Source: Streptomyces indicus (GTDB taxonomy: Bacteria > Actinomycetota > Actinomycetes > Streptomycetales > Streptomycetaceae). From it: a stretch of 64,000 nt of DNA. The DNA lies in NCBI RefSeq assembly GCF_900100315.1, contig NZ_FNFF01000001.1, positions 558,001-622,000 of the forward strand, in the 5' to 3' direction. A program made the position numbers and the translations under genes. Below are positions 53,148-62,003 of this stretch, piece after piece. The notes under the pieces are model-generated. The model searched no databases. It was not told where the DNA came from and saw only the letters and a list, made by a program, of their open reading frames with translations. Every line of letters begins with the position of its first letter. Within the stretch, counting starts at the first letter, position 1.

Positions 53148-55772
53148 TCAGGCGCACTGCACACCTCCCGGGGCCGCCGCTTCCCTGATCAGCGCCTCGT
53201 GCGCGGCCTTGATCCGCTGCTGATCGCCCTTCAGGACCTTGCGGTCGTAGGTGAGCAGGCCGTTCAACTCGCCTTCCACATCGGTGATCTGGGTGTACAC
53301 GGCTCCGTTGCCGCCCTGGCAGGCGAGCGTCCGTACCTTGTCGAGCAGGGCCAGGTACTCGTCCGTGTACTTCGCGCGGTCCACTCCGACGTAGGTGTGC
53401 CGGACCGGCCAGGCGTGGCCCGGCACGGCCAGGCCGAGGCCGCCGTACTCGCCGCTGACCAGGGCCCGTTCGCCGTCCGGCTGCGGGAGCAGCGGGCTCG
53501 GGTAGCCGTGGGCGTCGGCGATGTCGCCGTTGCCGCCGTCCACCGCGCCGCAGCAGTTGAGTCCGCTCATGTTGTTCACGAGCCGGCTCGGGTCCCAGGT
53601 CTTCGCCTGGTCGGCGATGCGCGCCTGGTCGTACTGACCCCAGCCCTCGTTGAAGGTGACCCACATGATCACCGAAGGGCTGGAGACGTGCTGGTCGATC
53701 ATCTTCTTCATCTCGTGCTCGTACTGCGCCCGCGAGGCGGCGTCCGGGGTGCGCCCGGCCGTCATGGAGGGCATGTCCTGCCAGACGAGCAGCCCGATCC
53801 GGTCGGCATGGTGGAACCACCGGTCCGGTTCGACCTTGATGTGCTTGCGCACGGAGTTGAACCCGAGGTCCTTGTGCGCCTTCAGGTCGTACGCGAGCGC
53901 CGCGTCGCTCGGCGCCGTGTGCAGGCCGTCCGGCCAGAAGCCCTGGTCGAGCGTGGCCATGGAGAACACCGGCTTGCCGTTGAGCAGGATCCGGGGCGTG
54001 CCGTCCGCCTTCTCGACTTGGACGGAGCGCATCCCGAAGTAGCTCGCGACCTTGTCGCCGCCGACCGTCACCTTGAGGTCGTACAGGTGCGGGTCGTCCG
54101 GTGACCACAAGTGCGGGTCGGGGACAGGGACTTGGAGGGTGCTGCCGGACTTGCCGGTGGCGCGTCCGACCTCGCGCTTGCCGTCGTAGGCCACGGCGGT
54201 GACGGGCACGCCGTCCCGTACGCCCTGCACATCCACGGCGAGCCGCTCGCCGGCCACGTCCGGGATCAGTTTGAGCCCGGAGGCGTGGTCCGCGGCCACC
54301 GGCTCCAGCCAGACCGTCTGCCAGATGCCGGAGGATGCGGTGTACCAGATGCCGGACGGGTCGAGGCGCTGCTTGCCGAGCGGCGGGTTCTCCGCTCCGT
54401 CGGCGTCCGTCGGGTCGTACACGCCGACGATCAGCTCCTGCGTGCGGCCGGGCTTGAGCGCGTCGGTGATGTCGGCGCTGAACCGGTCGTAGCCGCCCTT
54501 GTGTTCGGTGACCTTCTTGCCGTTGACGTAGACCACGGACTGCCAGTCGACGGCGTCGAAGTTGAGTTTGATCCGCTTCTTGTCGTCCCACTTCTCGGGG
54601 ACGGTGAAGGTGCGGCGGTACCACATCCGGTCCTCGTGCCGCTCGACTCCGGAGAGCTGGGACTCCACGGGGTACGGGACGAGGATGCGCTCCTTGAGGC
54701 GCTTGCCGAACGGCGGCTGCTCACCGGCCGAGGCGCCGGCGAACTCCCAGGTGCCGTTGAGGTTCTGCCAGTCCTTGCGGACCAGTTGCGGGCGGGGGTA
54801 CTCGCGCCAGGCGTTCTGCGGCGTGACCTCCTCGCCCCACTTGGTGGTGAGCTGGTGCTCGGAGTCGTTGGTGCCGCCGCTCCAGAAGGCGCCGACCGCC
54901 TTGCCGTCCTGCGCGGTCAGACCGCCTTGGCCGTCGTAGCGCAGATCGACCTGTCCGCCCTGGCCGACCACGGGTTCGGTCAGCTCGATCAGGAGCTTGC
55001 GCGGGTCGTCGGGGTCCAGGCGGGCGGCGCCGAGCGGCCACTCGGCCCCGCCGATGACGGCGTCGATGTGCTCGGTGAACTCGGCGGGTGGGGCCGCGAG
55101 TTCCTGCACGAAGTCGAGGCGCAGGGTGCGTCCTGAGGCGAGGACGGAGCCGCCGTACGCGCCGTCGTAGTCGAAGCCGTCCGGGAGCCGGAAGGCCGAC
55201 TGCGGGATGGGCTGCTTGGCCTGGCCGGGCTGGATCCAGTTGACGTGGAGGTTCGAGCCGCCGTAGTGCTCGAAGTACTCGACCTTGAACTCGTAGGCGG
55301 TGCCCGCGGTCAACTCGACCGGCTGCGAGGTCTGTTCCCGGTCCCAGTCGTCCACCCAGTGGTCGATGGCGAGCTTGCCGTCGACCCAGAGCCTGAAGCC
55401 GTTGTCGCCGATGACGGTGAAGGTGTGGGCGCCGCTGCGCTCGGGGACGAGCTTGCCGGTCCAGCGCACGCTCACGTCGTCGGAGCGGCCGGTGGCGGAG
55501 GCCAGGCGCGTCTCCAGGTTGTCGAAGTCGAGGTTCGGGTCGAATCCGGTGGCCTTGAGTTCCGCGAAGTCGAAGGCTCCGGGGGCGGATTGGGTGTAGT
55601 ACTCGCCCTTGAGACCGGGTGGCTGCACGGGATCCTCCGCTGCTTGGGCCGCGGGCAGCGCGGTCAGGCCCGCGAGGGCGAGCAGGGCCGCGAGCAGCAG
55701 GGCGAGCCTGCTCCTGCGCGGCGTCACGCGGCCGGTGCGTAACGCCCGTCGGCTTCTCAGTCGTTTTCTCAC
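53148..55772 (-). CDS. Secreted GH2-family glycoside hydrolase with PA14 domain
   Basis: 874 aa. Long basic n-region then signal peptide cleaved near PAAQA (residue 44). PA14 domain about 52-190, GH2 sugar-binding, beta-sandwich and TIM-barrel domains after. Catalytic acid/base Glu709 in TFNEGWGQYD, nucleophile Glu775 in VSGEYGGLGL. GTG 55772 is chosen, 9 nt after GGAGGAG; the frame runs to 56060. GH2 includes beta-galactosidases, glucuronidases and, as I recall, Streptomyces beta-galactofuranosidases. The adjacent LacI gene and furanose-type importer favour the last, as inference. Divergent from LacI; operator at 55825. Confidence 0.92.
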   Translation of the reverse strand: MRKRLRSRRALRTGRVTPRRSRLALLLAALLALAGLTALPAAQAAEDPVQPPGLKGEYYTQSAPGAFDFAELKATGFDPNLDFDNLETRLASATGRSDDVSVRWTGKLVPERSGAHTFTVIGDNGFRLWVDGKLAIDHWVDDWDREQTSQPVELTAGTAYEFKVEYFEHYGGSNLHVNWIQPGQAKQPIPQSAFRLPDGFDYDGAYGGSVLASGRTLRLDFVQELAAPPAEFTEHIDAVIGGAEWPLGAARLDPDDPRKLLIELTEPVVGQGGQVDLRYDGQGGLTAQDGKAVGAFWSGGTNDSEHQLTTKWGEEVTPQNAWREYPRPQLVRKDWQNLNGTWEFAGASAGEQPPFGKRLKERILVPYPVESQLSGVERHEDRMWYRRTFTVPEKWDDKKRIKLNFDAVDWQSVVYVNGKKVTEHKGGYDRFSADITDALKPGRTQELIVGVYDPTDADGAENPPLGKQRLDPSGIWYTASSGIWQTVWLEPVAADHASGLKLIPDVAGERLAVDVQGVRDGVPVTAVAYDGKREVGRATGKSGSTLQVPVPDPHLWSPDDPHLYDLKVTVGGDKVASYFGMRSVQVEKADGTPRILLNGKPVFSMATLDQGFWPDGLHTAPSDAALAYDLKAHKDLGFNSVRKHIKVEPDRWFHHADRIGLLVWQDMPSMTAGRTPDAASRAQYEHEMKKMIDQHVSSPSVIMWVTFNEGWGQYDQARIADQAKTWDPSRLVNNMSGLNCCGAVDGGNGDIADAHGYPSPLLPQPDGERALVSGEYGGLGLAVPGHAWPVRHTYVGVDRAKYTDEYLALLDKVRTLACQGGNGAVYTQITDVEGELNGLLTYDRKVLKGDQQRIKAAHEALIREAAAPGGVQCA

Positions 55773-55824
55773 TCGCACGTGCTCCTCCTTCTGACGAAGG
55801 GTGGCGGGTCGTCGGATGAGTCTG

Positions 55825-55836
55825 TACAACGTTGGA
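55825..55836. promoter_or_regulatory. Candidate LacI operator, site 1 (GH2 promoter side)
   Basis: TACAACGTTGGA, a CG-centred near-palindrome fitting TNCAWCGWTGNA, 53 bp upstream of the GH2 start within the GH2-lacI divergent region. Confidence 0.6.
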
Positions 55837-55913
55837 AGGAACGGCAGTTGGCATGACAGCACGGCACCGACCGGCTGTCCAGGGTCATGACAAAGGGCCA
55901 GTACACGCGCCTG

Positions 55914-55925
55914 TACATCGATGCA
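55914..55925. promoter_or_regulatory. Candidate LacI operator, site 2 (lacI promoter side)
   Basis: TACATCGATGCA, fitting TNCAWCGWTGNA, 61 bp upstream of the LacI start and 89 bp from site 1. Confidence 0.6.
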
Positions 55926-55986
55926 ACCCTCGGGGGTGCGTCGCCGCAGGCCGGGGCCAGGGGCGCCCGCCCCGGAGGGGATTCGC

Positions 55987-57012
55987 GTGAGGGTGAGCCT
56001 CAAGGACGTCGCGGAACGCGCCGGCGTCTCGATCAAGACCGTCTCGAACGTCGTGAACAACTACCAGCACGTCACTCCGGCGATGCGCGAGAAGGTGCAG
56101 CGCGCCATCGACGAACTGGGCTACCGGCCCAATCTGACCGCCCGCCACCTGCGCAAAGGCCGCACCGGCATCATCGCGCTCGCGGTGCCCGAGCTCGGCA
56201 ACCCGTACTTCGCGGAGCTCGCGGGCGCCGTGATCGACGCGGCCGCCGAGCACGACTACACGGTGCTCCTGGACCACACCAGGGGCGACCGCGAGCAGGA
56301 GATCCTCGTCAGCCAGGGCTTCCGGGCCCGCGTGATCGACGGTCTGATCCTCAGCCCGCTCGAGCTCGAGGCCGACGATCTGCGCGCCCGCACCGACGAC
56401 GTCCCGCTGGTGCTGCTCGGCGAGCGCGAGTACGACCTGCCGTACGACCACATCGCGATCGACAACGTGGCGGCGGCCCGCGCCGCGGTGCGCCACCTGC
56501 TCGGCCTCGGCCGGACCCGGATCGCCTATCTCGGCGCCCGCACCGACACGGCCAACCGGCCCGCCCACCTGCGACTCCAGGGCTGGCGCGAGGAGTTGAC
56601 GGCCTCGGGGCAGCCCGCGCCCGACTCCCTGGTCGGCCCGGTGGGCGGCTGGGACCGCGCCGACGGCGCCGTGGCGATGGCGCGGATGCTGGACGCGGGC
56701 ATGCGGCCCGACGCGGTGTTCGCGTACAACGACCTGGTCGCGATCGGGGCGATGCGGGTGCTGCACGAGCGCGGGCTGCGAGTGCCGTGGGACGTGGCGG
56801 TGGTGGGCTTCGACGACATCGTCGAGGGCCGGTTCGGCGCGGTCTCGCTGACGACGGTCTCGCCGGACAAGCACGCCATCGCGCGGCTCGCCGTGGAGTC
56901 CGTGATCAGCCGCCTGAGCGGGGCGGCGGCCGCCAACGGGGAGCCGCAGGGACGCGAACTCACAGCGGATTTCCGGCTGGTGGAGCGCGAGAGCACGCTG
57001 GGACGCCGGTAG
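55987..57012 (+). CDS. LacI-family transcriptional regulator
   Basis: 341 aa. HTH at the N-terminus: MRVSLKDVAERAGVSIKTVSNVVN with hinge RPNLTARHLRKGRTG, then a periplasmic-binding-protein-like sensor domain (about 60-335) ending FRLVERESTLGRR. GTG 55987 is chosen 6 nt after GGAGGGG, with in-frame GTG 55993 possible. Placed between the secreted GH2 gene and the sugar importer, with matching candidate operators before all three, so it is very likely the local repressor, released by the imported sugar or a derivative. Confidence 0.94.
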   Translation: MRVSLKDVAERAGVSIKTVSNVVNNYQHVTPAMREKVQRAIDELGYRPNLTARHLRKGRTGIIALAVPELGNPYFAELAGAVIDAAAEHDYTVLLDHTRGDREQEILVSQGFRARVIDGLILSPLELEADDLRARTDDVPLVLLGEREYDLPYDHIAIDNVAAARAAVRHLLGLGRTRIAYLGARTDTANRPAHLRLQGWREELTASGQPAPDSLVGPVGGWDRADGAVAMARMLDAGMRPDAVFAYNDLVAIGAMRVLHERGLRVPWDVAVVGFDDIVEGRFGAVSLTTVSPDKHAIARLAVESVISRLSGAAAANGEPQGRELTADFRLVERESTLGRR

Positions 57013-57067
57013 ACGGCGCCCGGGACCGGTACGCACCGGCCGCCGCACGAAGGGTTTACAGCCCTCT

Positions 57068-57079
57068 TCCAACGATGTA
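57068..57079. promoter_or_regulatory. Candidate LacI operator, site 3 (ABC operon)
   Basis: TCCAACGATGTA, fitting TNCAWCGWTGNA. The flanking 16-mer (57066-57081) matches the complement of the site-1 16-mer (55823-55838) at 14 positions. It is 199 bp before the substrate-binding protein gene; TTTACA (57055) and TGTAAA (57076) also form an inverted repeat. Confidence 0.6.
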
Positions 57080-57084
57080 AAAGA

Positions 57085-57181
57085 TTCTCGAACGCTCCAG
57101 GTTCGCGAACTCCCGGGTTCTCGAACGCTCAGTTCGCGAACTCCCGGGTTCTCGAACACTCCAGGTTCGCCAACCTCCGGG
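57085..57181. repeat. Three tandem 31-33-bp units before the ABC operon
   Basis: Units 57085-57117, 57118-57148 and 57149-57181, each TTCTCGAAC(G/A)CTC...GTTCGC(G/C)AAC...CCGGG. Units 1 and 2 contain the palindrome GTTCGCGAAC or its truncated form. The array lies between operator site 3 and the operon start. No spacers, so not CRISPR. Confidence 0.85.
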
Positions 57182-57277
57182 TGGCCGAACCTTCCGCACC
57201 GGACCGCGAGTTGACCGCACCAGCCGATCTCCCACGCGTGCCTGAGCGCCGCGGGGCCGCGCCGTAATGGGGACTCC

Positions 57278-58390
57278 ATGAAGCCGACCGTTCGTCTGCG
57301 CCGCAACACCGATCGCCGCACGTCCGCCCCCACCCTGCTGACCGCCGGGCTCTGTCTCAGCCTGGCCCTGGCCACCGGCTGCGCCAAGTCCGAGGACGAC
57401 CCCTCCGACGCCAAGGACACCGGCAAGGCCGCCGCCGACGCGGGCCAGGAGGTCGCCGAGCCCTCGGGCGACCAGAAGACCTGTGACCTCACGGCCTTCG
57501 GCGGCAAGAAGCTGGATCTGAAGGGCGCCACCGTCGGCTTCTCGCAGTCCGAGAAGGAGGCCAATCCGTTCCGTATCGCCGAGACGGCCTCGATCAAGGC
57601 CGAGGCGAAGGAGCGCGGGATCAAGCTCCTGACGGCCAACGCCCAGTCGCAGTTCTCCAAGCAGATCAGCGACGTCCAGGACCTCATCGCCAAGGGCGCC
57701 GACGTCCTGGTGATCGCCCCGCTGAACTCGGACGGCTGGGGCCCGGTCCTTCGCACCGCCGCGCAGAAGAAGATCCCGATCGTCACCATCGACCGGAAGA
57801 TCAACGCCGAGCCCTGCAAGGACTACGTCTCCTTCATCGGCTCGGACTTCGTCGAGCAGGGCAGGCGCGCCGCCGACCGGATGATCGAGGCCACCGGCGG
57901 CAAGGGCGAGGTGGCGATCCTGCTCGGCGCCCCCGGCAACAACGTGACCACCGAGCGCACCAAGGGTTTCAAGGACCGCATCGCCGAGAAGGCCCCGGAC
58001 CTGAAGGTGGTGTTCGAGCAGACCGGTGAGTTCGCCCGCGAGAAGGGCCAGCAGGTCACCGAGCAGCTCATCCAGTCCAAGCCGGACATCACCGGGATCT
58101 ACGCCGAGAACGACGAGATGGGCCTCGGCGCCGTGAACGCGCTCAAGGGCGCGGGCAAGAAGGCCGGCGACGTGCGGATCGTGACGATCGACGGCACGCG
58201 CGGCGCGGTGCAGGGCATCGTCGACGGCTGGATCCACGGCGTGGTCGAGTCCAACCCGCGCTTCGGACCGCTCGCCTTCGAGACCCTCGACGCCTTCACC
58301 AAGGGCGAGAAGGTCGGGCAGGACATCGTTATCAAGGACACCGAGTACACCGAGGACAACGCCGAGTCCGAGATCGGCAAGGCGTACTGA
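57278..58390 (+). CDS. Sugar ABC transporter substrate-binding lipoprotein, YtfQ-like
   Basis: 370 aa. Signal peptide with lipobox ALATGC (Cys about residue 35), Asp/Ala linker, then a type 1 periplasmic-binding fold: ATVGFSQSEKEANPFRIAET, ISDVQDLIAKGADVLVIAPL, GWGPVLRTAAQKKIPIVTIDRKI, TERTKGFKDRI, YAENDEMGLGAVNALK. These segments parallel E. coli YtfQ, the galactofuranose-binding protein (recalled). First gene of a four-gene importer operon; start ATG 57278. Confidence 0.92.
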   Translation: MKPTVRLRRNTDRRTSAPTLLTAGLCLSLALATGCAKSEDDPSDAKDTGKAAADAGQEVAEPSGDQKTCDLTAFGGKKLDLKGATVGFSQSEKEANPFRIAETASIKAEAKERGIKLLTANAQSQFSKQISDVQDLIAKGADVLVIAPLNSDGWGPVLRTAAQKKIPIVTIDRKINAEPCKDYVSFIGSDFVEQGRRAADRMIEATGGKGEVAILLGAPGNNVTTERTKGFKDRIAEKAPDLKVVFEQTGEFAREKGQQVTEQLIQSKPDITGIYAENDEMGLGAVNALKGAGKKAGDVRIVTIDGTRGAVQGIVDGWIHGVVESNPRFGPLAFETLDAFTKGEKVGQDIVIKDTEYTEDNAESEIGKAY

Positions 58391-58392
58391 GG

Positions 58393-59982
58393 ATGACGGA
58401 GACGTACGACGCGGGCGGCCCGCAGGCGGGGAGCGGGCCGCCCGGTGCGGAGGCCGTGCTCCGCACCGCGGGCGTCACCAAACGGTTCCCCGGCGCCCTG
58501 GCGCTCGACGGTGTGGACTTCGCCGCATATCCCGGCCGGGTGCACGCGCTGATCGGTGAGAACGGCGCGGGCAAGTCCACCCTGATCAAGGTCCTGACCG
58601 GTGTGTACCGCGCCGACGAGGGGCTCGTGGAGTACCGGGGCGAGCCGGTGGAGTTCGCGACGCCGCTGGAGGCGCAGCACGCGGGGATCTCCACCATCTA
58701 CCAGGAGGTCAACCTCGTCCCGCTGATGAGTGTGGCCCGCAATCTGTTCCTGGGCCGTGAGCCCCGCAACCGGTTCGGGCTCATCGACTTCCGGCGGATG
58801 CACCGCGAGGCCGAGGAGGCCCTGCGCGATCTGGGCGTACGGGTCGATGTCACGCGGGCCCTGCGCACGCTCGGCATCGGCGCCCAGCAGATGGTGGCGC
58901 TGGCCCGCGCGGTGCAGGTGGACGCGCGGGTCGTGGTGATGGACGAGCCCACGTCCTCGCTCGAACCCCGCGAGGTGGAGACGCTGTTCGGGGTGATCCG
59001 GATGCTGCGCGACCGGGGCATCGCGGTCGTCTACGTCAGCCACCGGCTCGACGAGCTGTACGAGGTCTGCGACACGGTGACCGTGCTGCGCGACGGAAAG
59101 CTGGTGCACACCGGCCCGATCGCGGAGCTGGACCGGCTGCGCCTGGTCTCGCTGATGCTGGGCCGGGAGATGGGCGAGGTGCGCGCGGAAGGGCTCACCA
59201 AGTTCAGCGGCGAGCACGAGACCGGTGGCGAACCGGTGCTCACCGCACGGGGGTTGAGGGTCCGGCACACCCTGCATGACGTCTCGCTCGCCATCCGGCC
59301 CGGCGAGGTCGTGGGCCTCGGCGGGCTGCTCGGCTCGGGCCGCAGCGAGACCGCGAAGGCGGTGGCCGGCGCGCTGCCGCCGGACGAGGGCGAGGTGCTC
59401 GTCGCCGGTGCGTCCGTCCGTACGGGCTCCACCCCTGCCGCCATCCGCGCCGGGATCAGCCTGCTGCCCGAGGACCGCAAGGCCGAGGGGATCGTGCCGG
59501 GCCTGTCGGTGCGCGAGAACATCGCGCTGGCCGCACTGCCGGGCCTGTCCCGGTTCGGTCTGGTCGACGAGGAGCGGGTGGACCGGATCGTCGACACCTT
59601 CATGAAGCGTTTGCGGATCAAGGCGTCGGGACCGCACCAGAAGGTGGGCGAACTCTCCGGCGGCAACCAGCAGAAGGTGCTGCTCGCGCGCTGGCTGGCG
59701 ATGCAGCCCAAGGTGCTGCTGCTCGACGAGCCGACCCGCGGGATCGACGTGGGGGCGAAGGCCGAAGTGCAGAAGCTGATCGACGAGTTGGCCGCGGACG
59801 GACTCGGGGTGCTGCTGATCTCCTCGGACATGGAGGAGCTGGTCGAGGGTTCGGACCGGGTGGTGGTCCTCAAGGACGGCGCCGTGGTCGCGGAGCTCGC
59901 CGGCGCCGAGGTGACCGAGGACCGGCTGCTCGAAGCGATCGCCGCCCATTCCCGAGCCCCGGAAGAGGGTGCGCCGTCATGA
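58393..59982 (+). CDS. Sugar ABC transporter ATP-binding protein, YtfR/RbsA-like
   Basis: 529 aa with two fused nucleotide-binding domains. Domain 1: Walker A GENGAGKST, Walker B VVVMDEPTSSL, signature degenerate (IGAQQMVALARAV). Domain 2: degenerate Walker A GLLGSGRSET, signature LSGGNQQKVLLARWL, Walker B LLLDEPTRGID. This mixture is normal for the ribose/galactose/YtfR class. Starts 2 nt after the binding-protein stop; its TGA overlaps the next ATG (ATGA). Confidence 0.95.
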   Translation: MTETYDAGGPQAGSGPPGAEAVLRTAGVTKRFPGALALDGVDFAAYPGRVHALIGENGAGKSTLIKVLTGVYRADEGLVEYRGEPVEFATPLEAQHAGISTIYQEVNLVPLMSVARNLFLGREPRNRFGLIDFRRMHREAEEALRDLGVRVDVTRALRTLGIGAQQMVALARAVQVDARVVVMDEPTSSLEPREVETLFGVIRMLRDRGIAVVYVSHRLDELYEVCDTVTVLRDGKLVHTGPIAELDRLRLVSLMLGREMGEVRAEGLTKFSGEHETGGEPVLTARGLRVRHTLHDVSLAIRPGEVVGLGGLLGSGRSETAKAVAGALPPDEGEVLVAGASVRTGSTPAAIRAGISLLPEDRKAEGIVPGLSVRENIALAALPGLSRFGLVDEERVDRIVDTFMKRLRIKASGPHQKVGELSGGNQQKVLLARWLAMQPKVLLLDEPTRGIDVGAKAEVQKLIDELAADGLGVLLISSDMEELVEGSDRVVVLKDGAVVAELAGAEVTEDRLLEAIAAHSRAPEEGAPS

Positions 59983-60941
59983 CCCAACTGGCCCTGCGCG
60001 GCGTCCCCTTGGACCGCGCACGCGTACTGCGCCTGCTCCAGGACTACGGCGTGTACGCCGGTGTCCTCGCGCTGCTGCTCGCCAACGTCCTGCTCACCCC
60101 GCACTTCGTCTCGGCGGAGAACTTCCGCACCCAGGCCGTCCAGGTCGCCCCCGTCATCATCGTGGCGCTCGGCATGGCGCTCGCGATCGGCAGCGAGGGC
60201 GTGGACCTGTCGGTGGGGTCGGTGATGGCGCTCTCCACCTCGCTCATCTCCCTCTACCTGGGATACGGACCGGTGGCGGCGATCCTCGTCGCCGTGCTCG
60301 GCGGGATGCTGGTGGGCCTCGCGAACGGTTCCCTGATCGCCTTCATCGGGGTGCAGCCCATCGTCGCCACGCTGGCGCTGATGGTGGCCTGCCGCGGGCT
60401 CGCGAACGTGTTCCTGCCGCAGCTCAAGGACGTACGCGACCCCACGATGGCCTCGCTGGGCAGCGGCAGCGTGCTCGGCATCCCGTATCTGGTCCTGATC
60501 GCCGTGGCGCTCGCGCTGCTCGTCGCGTTCACCGTCAAGCGCACCACCTTCGGCCGGCAGCTGCTCGCCATCGGCGACAGCAGGCCCGCGGCGCAGCTCG
60601 CGGGGCTGCCGGTGCGGCGCGTCCTGGTCGTCGTGTACGTGGTGTCCGGCGCCCTGGCCGCGATCGCCGGTGTGCTCGCGACGGCCCGGCTCACGGCCAG
60701 CGACCCCACCTCGCTGGGCACCCTGATGGAGCTCTCCGCGATCACGGCCGTGGTCGTGGGCGGCACCCCGCTCAGCGGCGGCCGGGTCCGGATCGGCGGC
60801 ACCGTCGCGGGCGCCGTCCTGATCCAGCTCCTGACCGCCACGCTGATCAAGCACGATCTGCCGCCGTCCTGGACGCAGATCGCCCAGGCCGTAGTGATCG
60901 TCGCCGCCGTCTACGCGGCGCGGGAGCGGGGAAGGCGATGA
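59979..60941 (+). CDS. Sugar ABC transporter permease 1, YtfT-like
   Basis: 320 aa, about 8-10 transmembrane helices. BPD_transp_2 signs: IVALGMALAIGSEGVDLSVGSVMAL and VVVGGTPLSGGRVRIGGTVAGAVLI. Partner of the second permease in a heterodimeric channel, the same arrangement as YtfT-YjfF. Overlaps both neighbours by 4 nt (ATGA). Confidence 0.94.
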   Translation: MTQLALRGVPLDRARVLRLLQDYGVYAGVLALLLANVLLTPHFVSAENFRTQAVQVAPVIIVALGMALAIGSEGVDLSVGSVMALSTSLISLYLGYGPVAAILVAVLGGMLVGLANGSLIAFIGVQPIVATLALMVACRGLANVFLPQLKDVRDPTMASLGSGSVLGIPYLVLIAVALALLVAFTVKRTTFGRQLLAIGDSRPAAQLAGLPVRRVLVVVYVVSGALAAIAGVLATARLTASDPTSLGTLMELSAITAVVVGGTPLSGGRVRIGGTVAGAVLIQLLTATLIKHDLPPSWTQIAQAVVIVAAVYAARERGRR

Positions 60942-61960
60942 GTACCCAGATGAAGAGCCCCGTGTTGGATGCCTCGCTGCCCGAGGAGGAGCCGCTCGGC
61001 GCGCGCCGCGGCGAACGGCTCACCGCGCTGGCCCAGCAGCACGGCGCGCTCGTGGCGCTGCTGCTCACGGTCCTGATCGCCTCGGTCAGCTTCGAGGCGT
61101 TCCCGACCTCCGACAACCTCGGCAACATGGCGGTCGGTTCGACGTTCCTCGCGATCGTCGCGCTCGGCATGACCTTCGTCATCGTCACCGGCGGCATCGA
61201 CCTCTCGGTCGGCTCCACCTTCGCGCTCGGCGGGGTGCTCGCGGCCTGGGGTTCGCAGTACGGGACGCTGGTGGCGCTGCTGCTCCCGCTGGCCGTGTGC
61301 GGGCTGATCGGCCTGGTCAACGGGCTGCTGATCGCGAAGTCCCGGCTTGCGCCGTTCATCGTGACGCTGGCCGCGATGCTGCTGGCCCGCGGCATCCTGC
61401 TCGCGGTCACGGACGAGGGCTCCACCACCTACCTGGTCGAGGAGCGGTCCTTCCTCGCGACGCTCGGCGAGGAGAGCCTGCTCGGAGTGAGCCTGCTGGT
61501 GTGGATCACGGCCGTCCTGTTCGTGCTCGGCGCGCTTGCCCTGCGCCGCAGCCGTTTCGGGCAGTACGTGTACGCGGTGGGCGGCAACGAGGACGCGGCC
61601 TCGCTCATGGGCGCCCCCGTGGCCCGTACGAAGATCGCCGTGTACACGCTCTCCGGGCTGTGCGCCGGGCTCGCGGGCGCGCTGAACGCCGCCTACCTCA
61701 TGTCGGGCGTGACGATCCTGGGCGTCGGCATGGAGCTGGACGCGATCGCGGCGGTGGTGATCGGCGGGACGCTGCTCACCGGCGGGTTCGGCTTCATCAG
61801 CGGCACGCTCGCCGGGGTGCTGCTGCTCCAGGTGATCAAGAACATCATCAACCAGATCGGCTCGCTCGACTCCTCCTACCAACAGGTGGTCAGCGGGGCG
61901 TTCCTGGCGGTGGTGGTGGTCGCGCAGACGTGGCTGGGGCGCAAACGGCGGATGCTGTGA
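60938..61960 (+). CDS. Sugar ABC transporter permease 2, YjfF-like
   Basis: 340 aa, about 8-10 transmembrane helices. FLAIVALGMTFVIVTGGIDLSVGSTFALGG, YVYAVGGNEDAASLMGAPV and DAIAAVVIGGTLLTGGFGFISGTLAGVL closely parallel E. coli YjfF (recalled). Last gene of the importer operon; starts at ATG 60938 in an ATGA overlap. Confidence 0.94.
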   Translation: MSTQMKSPVLDASLPEEEPLGARRGERLTALAQQHGALVALLLTVLIASVSFEAFPTSDNLGNMAVGSTFLAIVALGMTFVIVTGGIDLSVGSTFALGGVLAAWGSQYGTLVALLLPLAVCGLIGLVNGLLIAKSRLAPFIVTLAAMLLARGILLAVTDEGSTTYLVEERSFLATLGEESLLGVSLLVWITAVLFVLGALALRRSRFGQYVYAVGGNEDAASLMGAPVARTKIAVYTLSGLCAGLAGALNAAYLMSGVTILGVGMELDAIAAVVIGGTLLTGGFGFISGTLAGVLLLQVIKNIINQIGSLDSSYQQVVSGAFLAVVVVAQTWLGRKRRML

Positions 61961-62003
61961 ACTCCCTTGCGCGGACGGGTCGTCCGGCAGCGCCGCGCAA
62001 GGG

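Noticed and set aside
57085..57181. CRISPR array
   Set aside because: Units are contiguous direct repeats with no spacers and no cas genes nearby.
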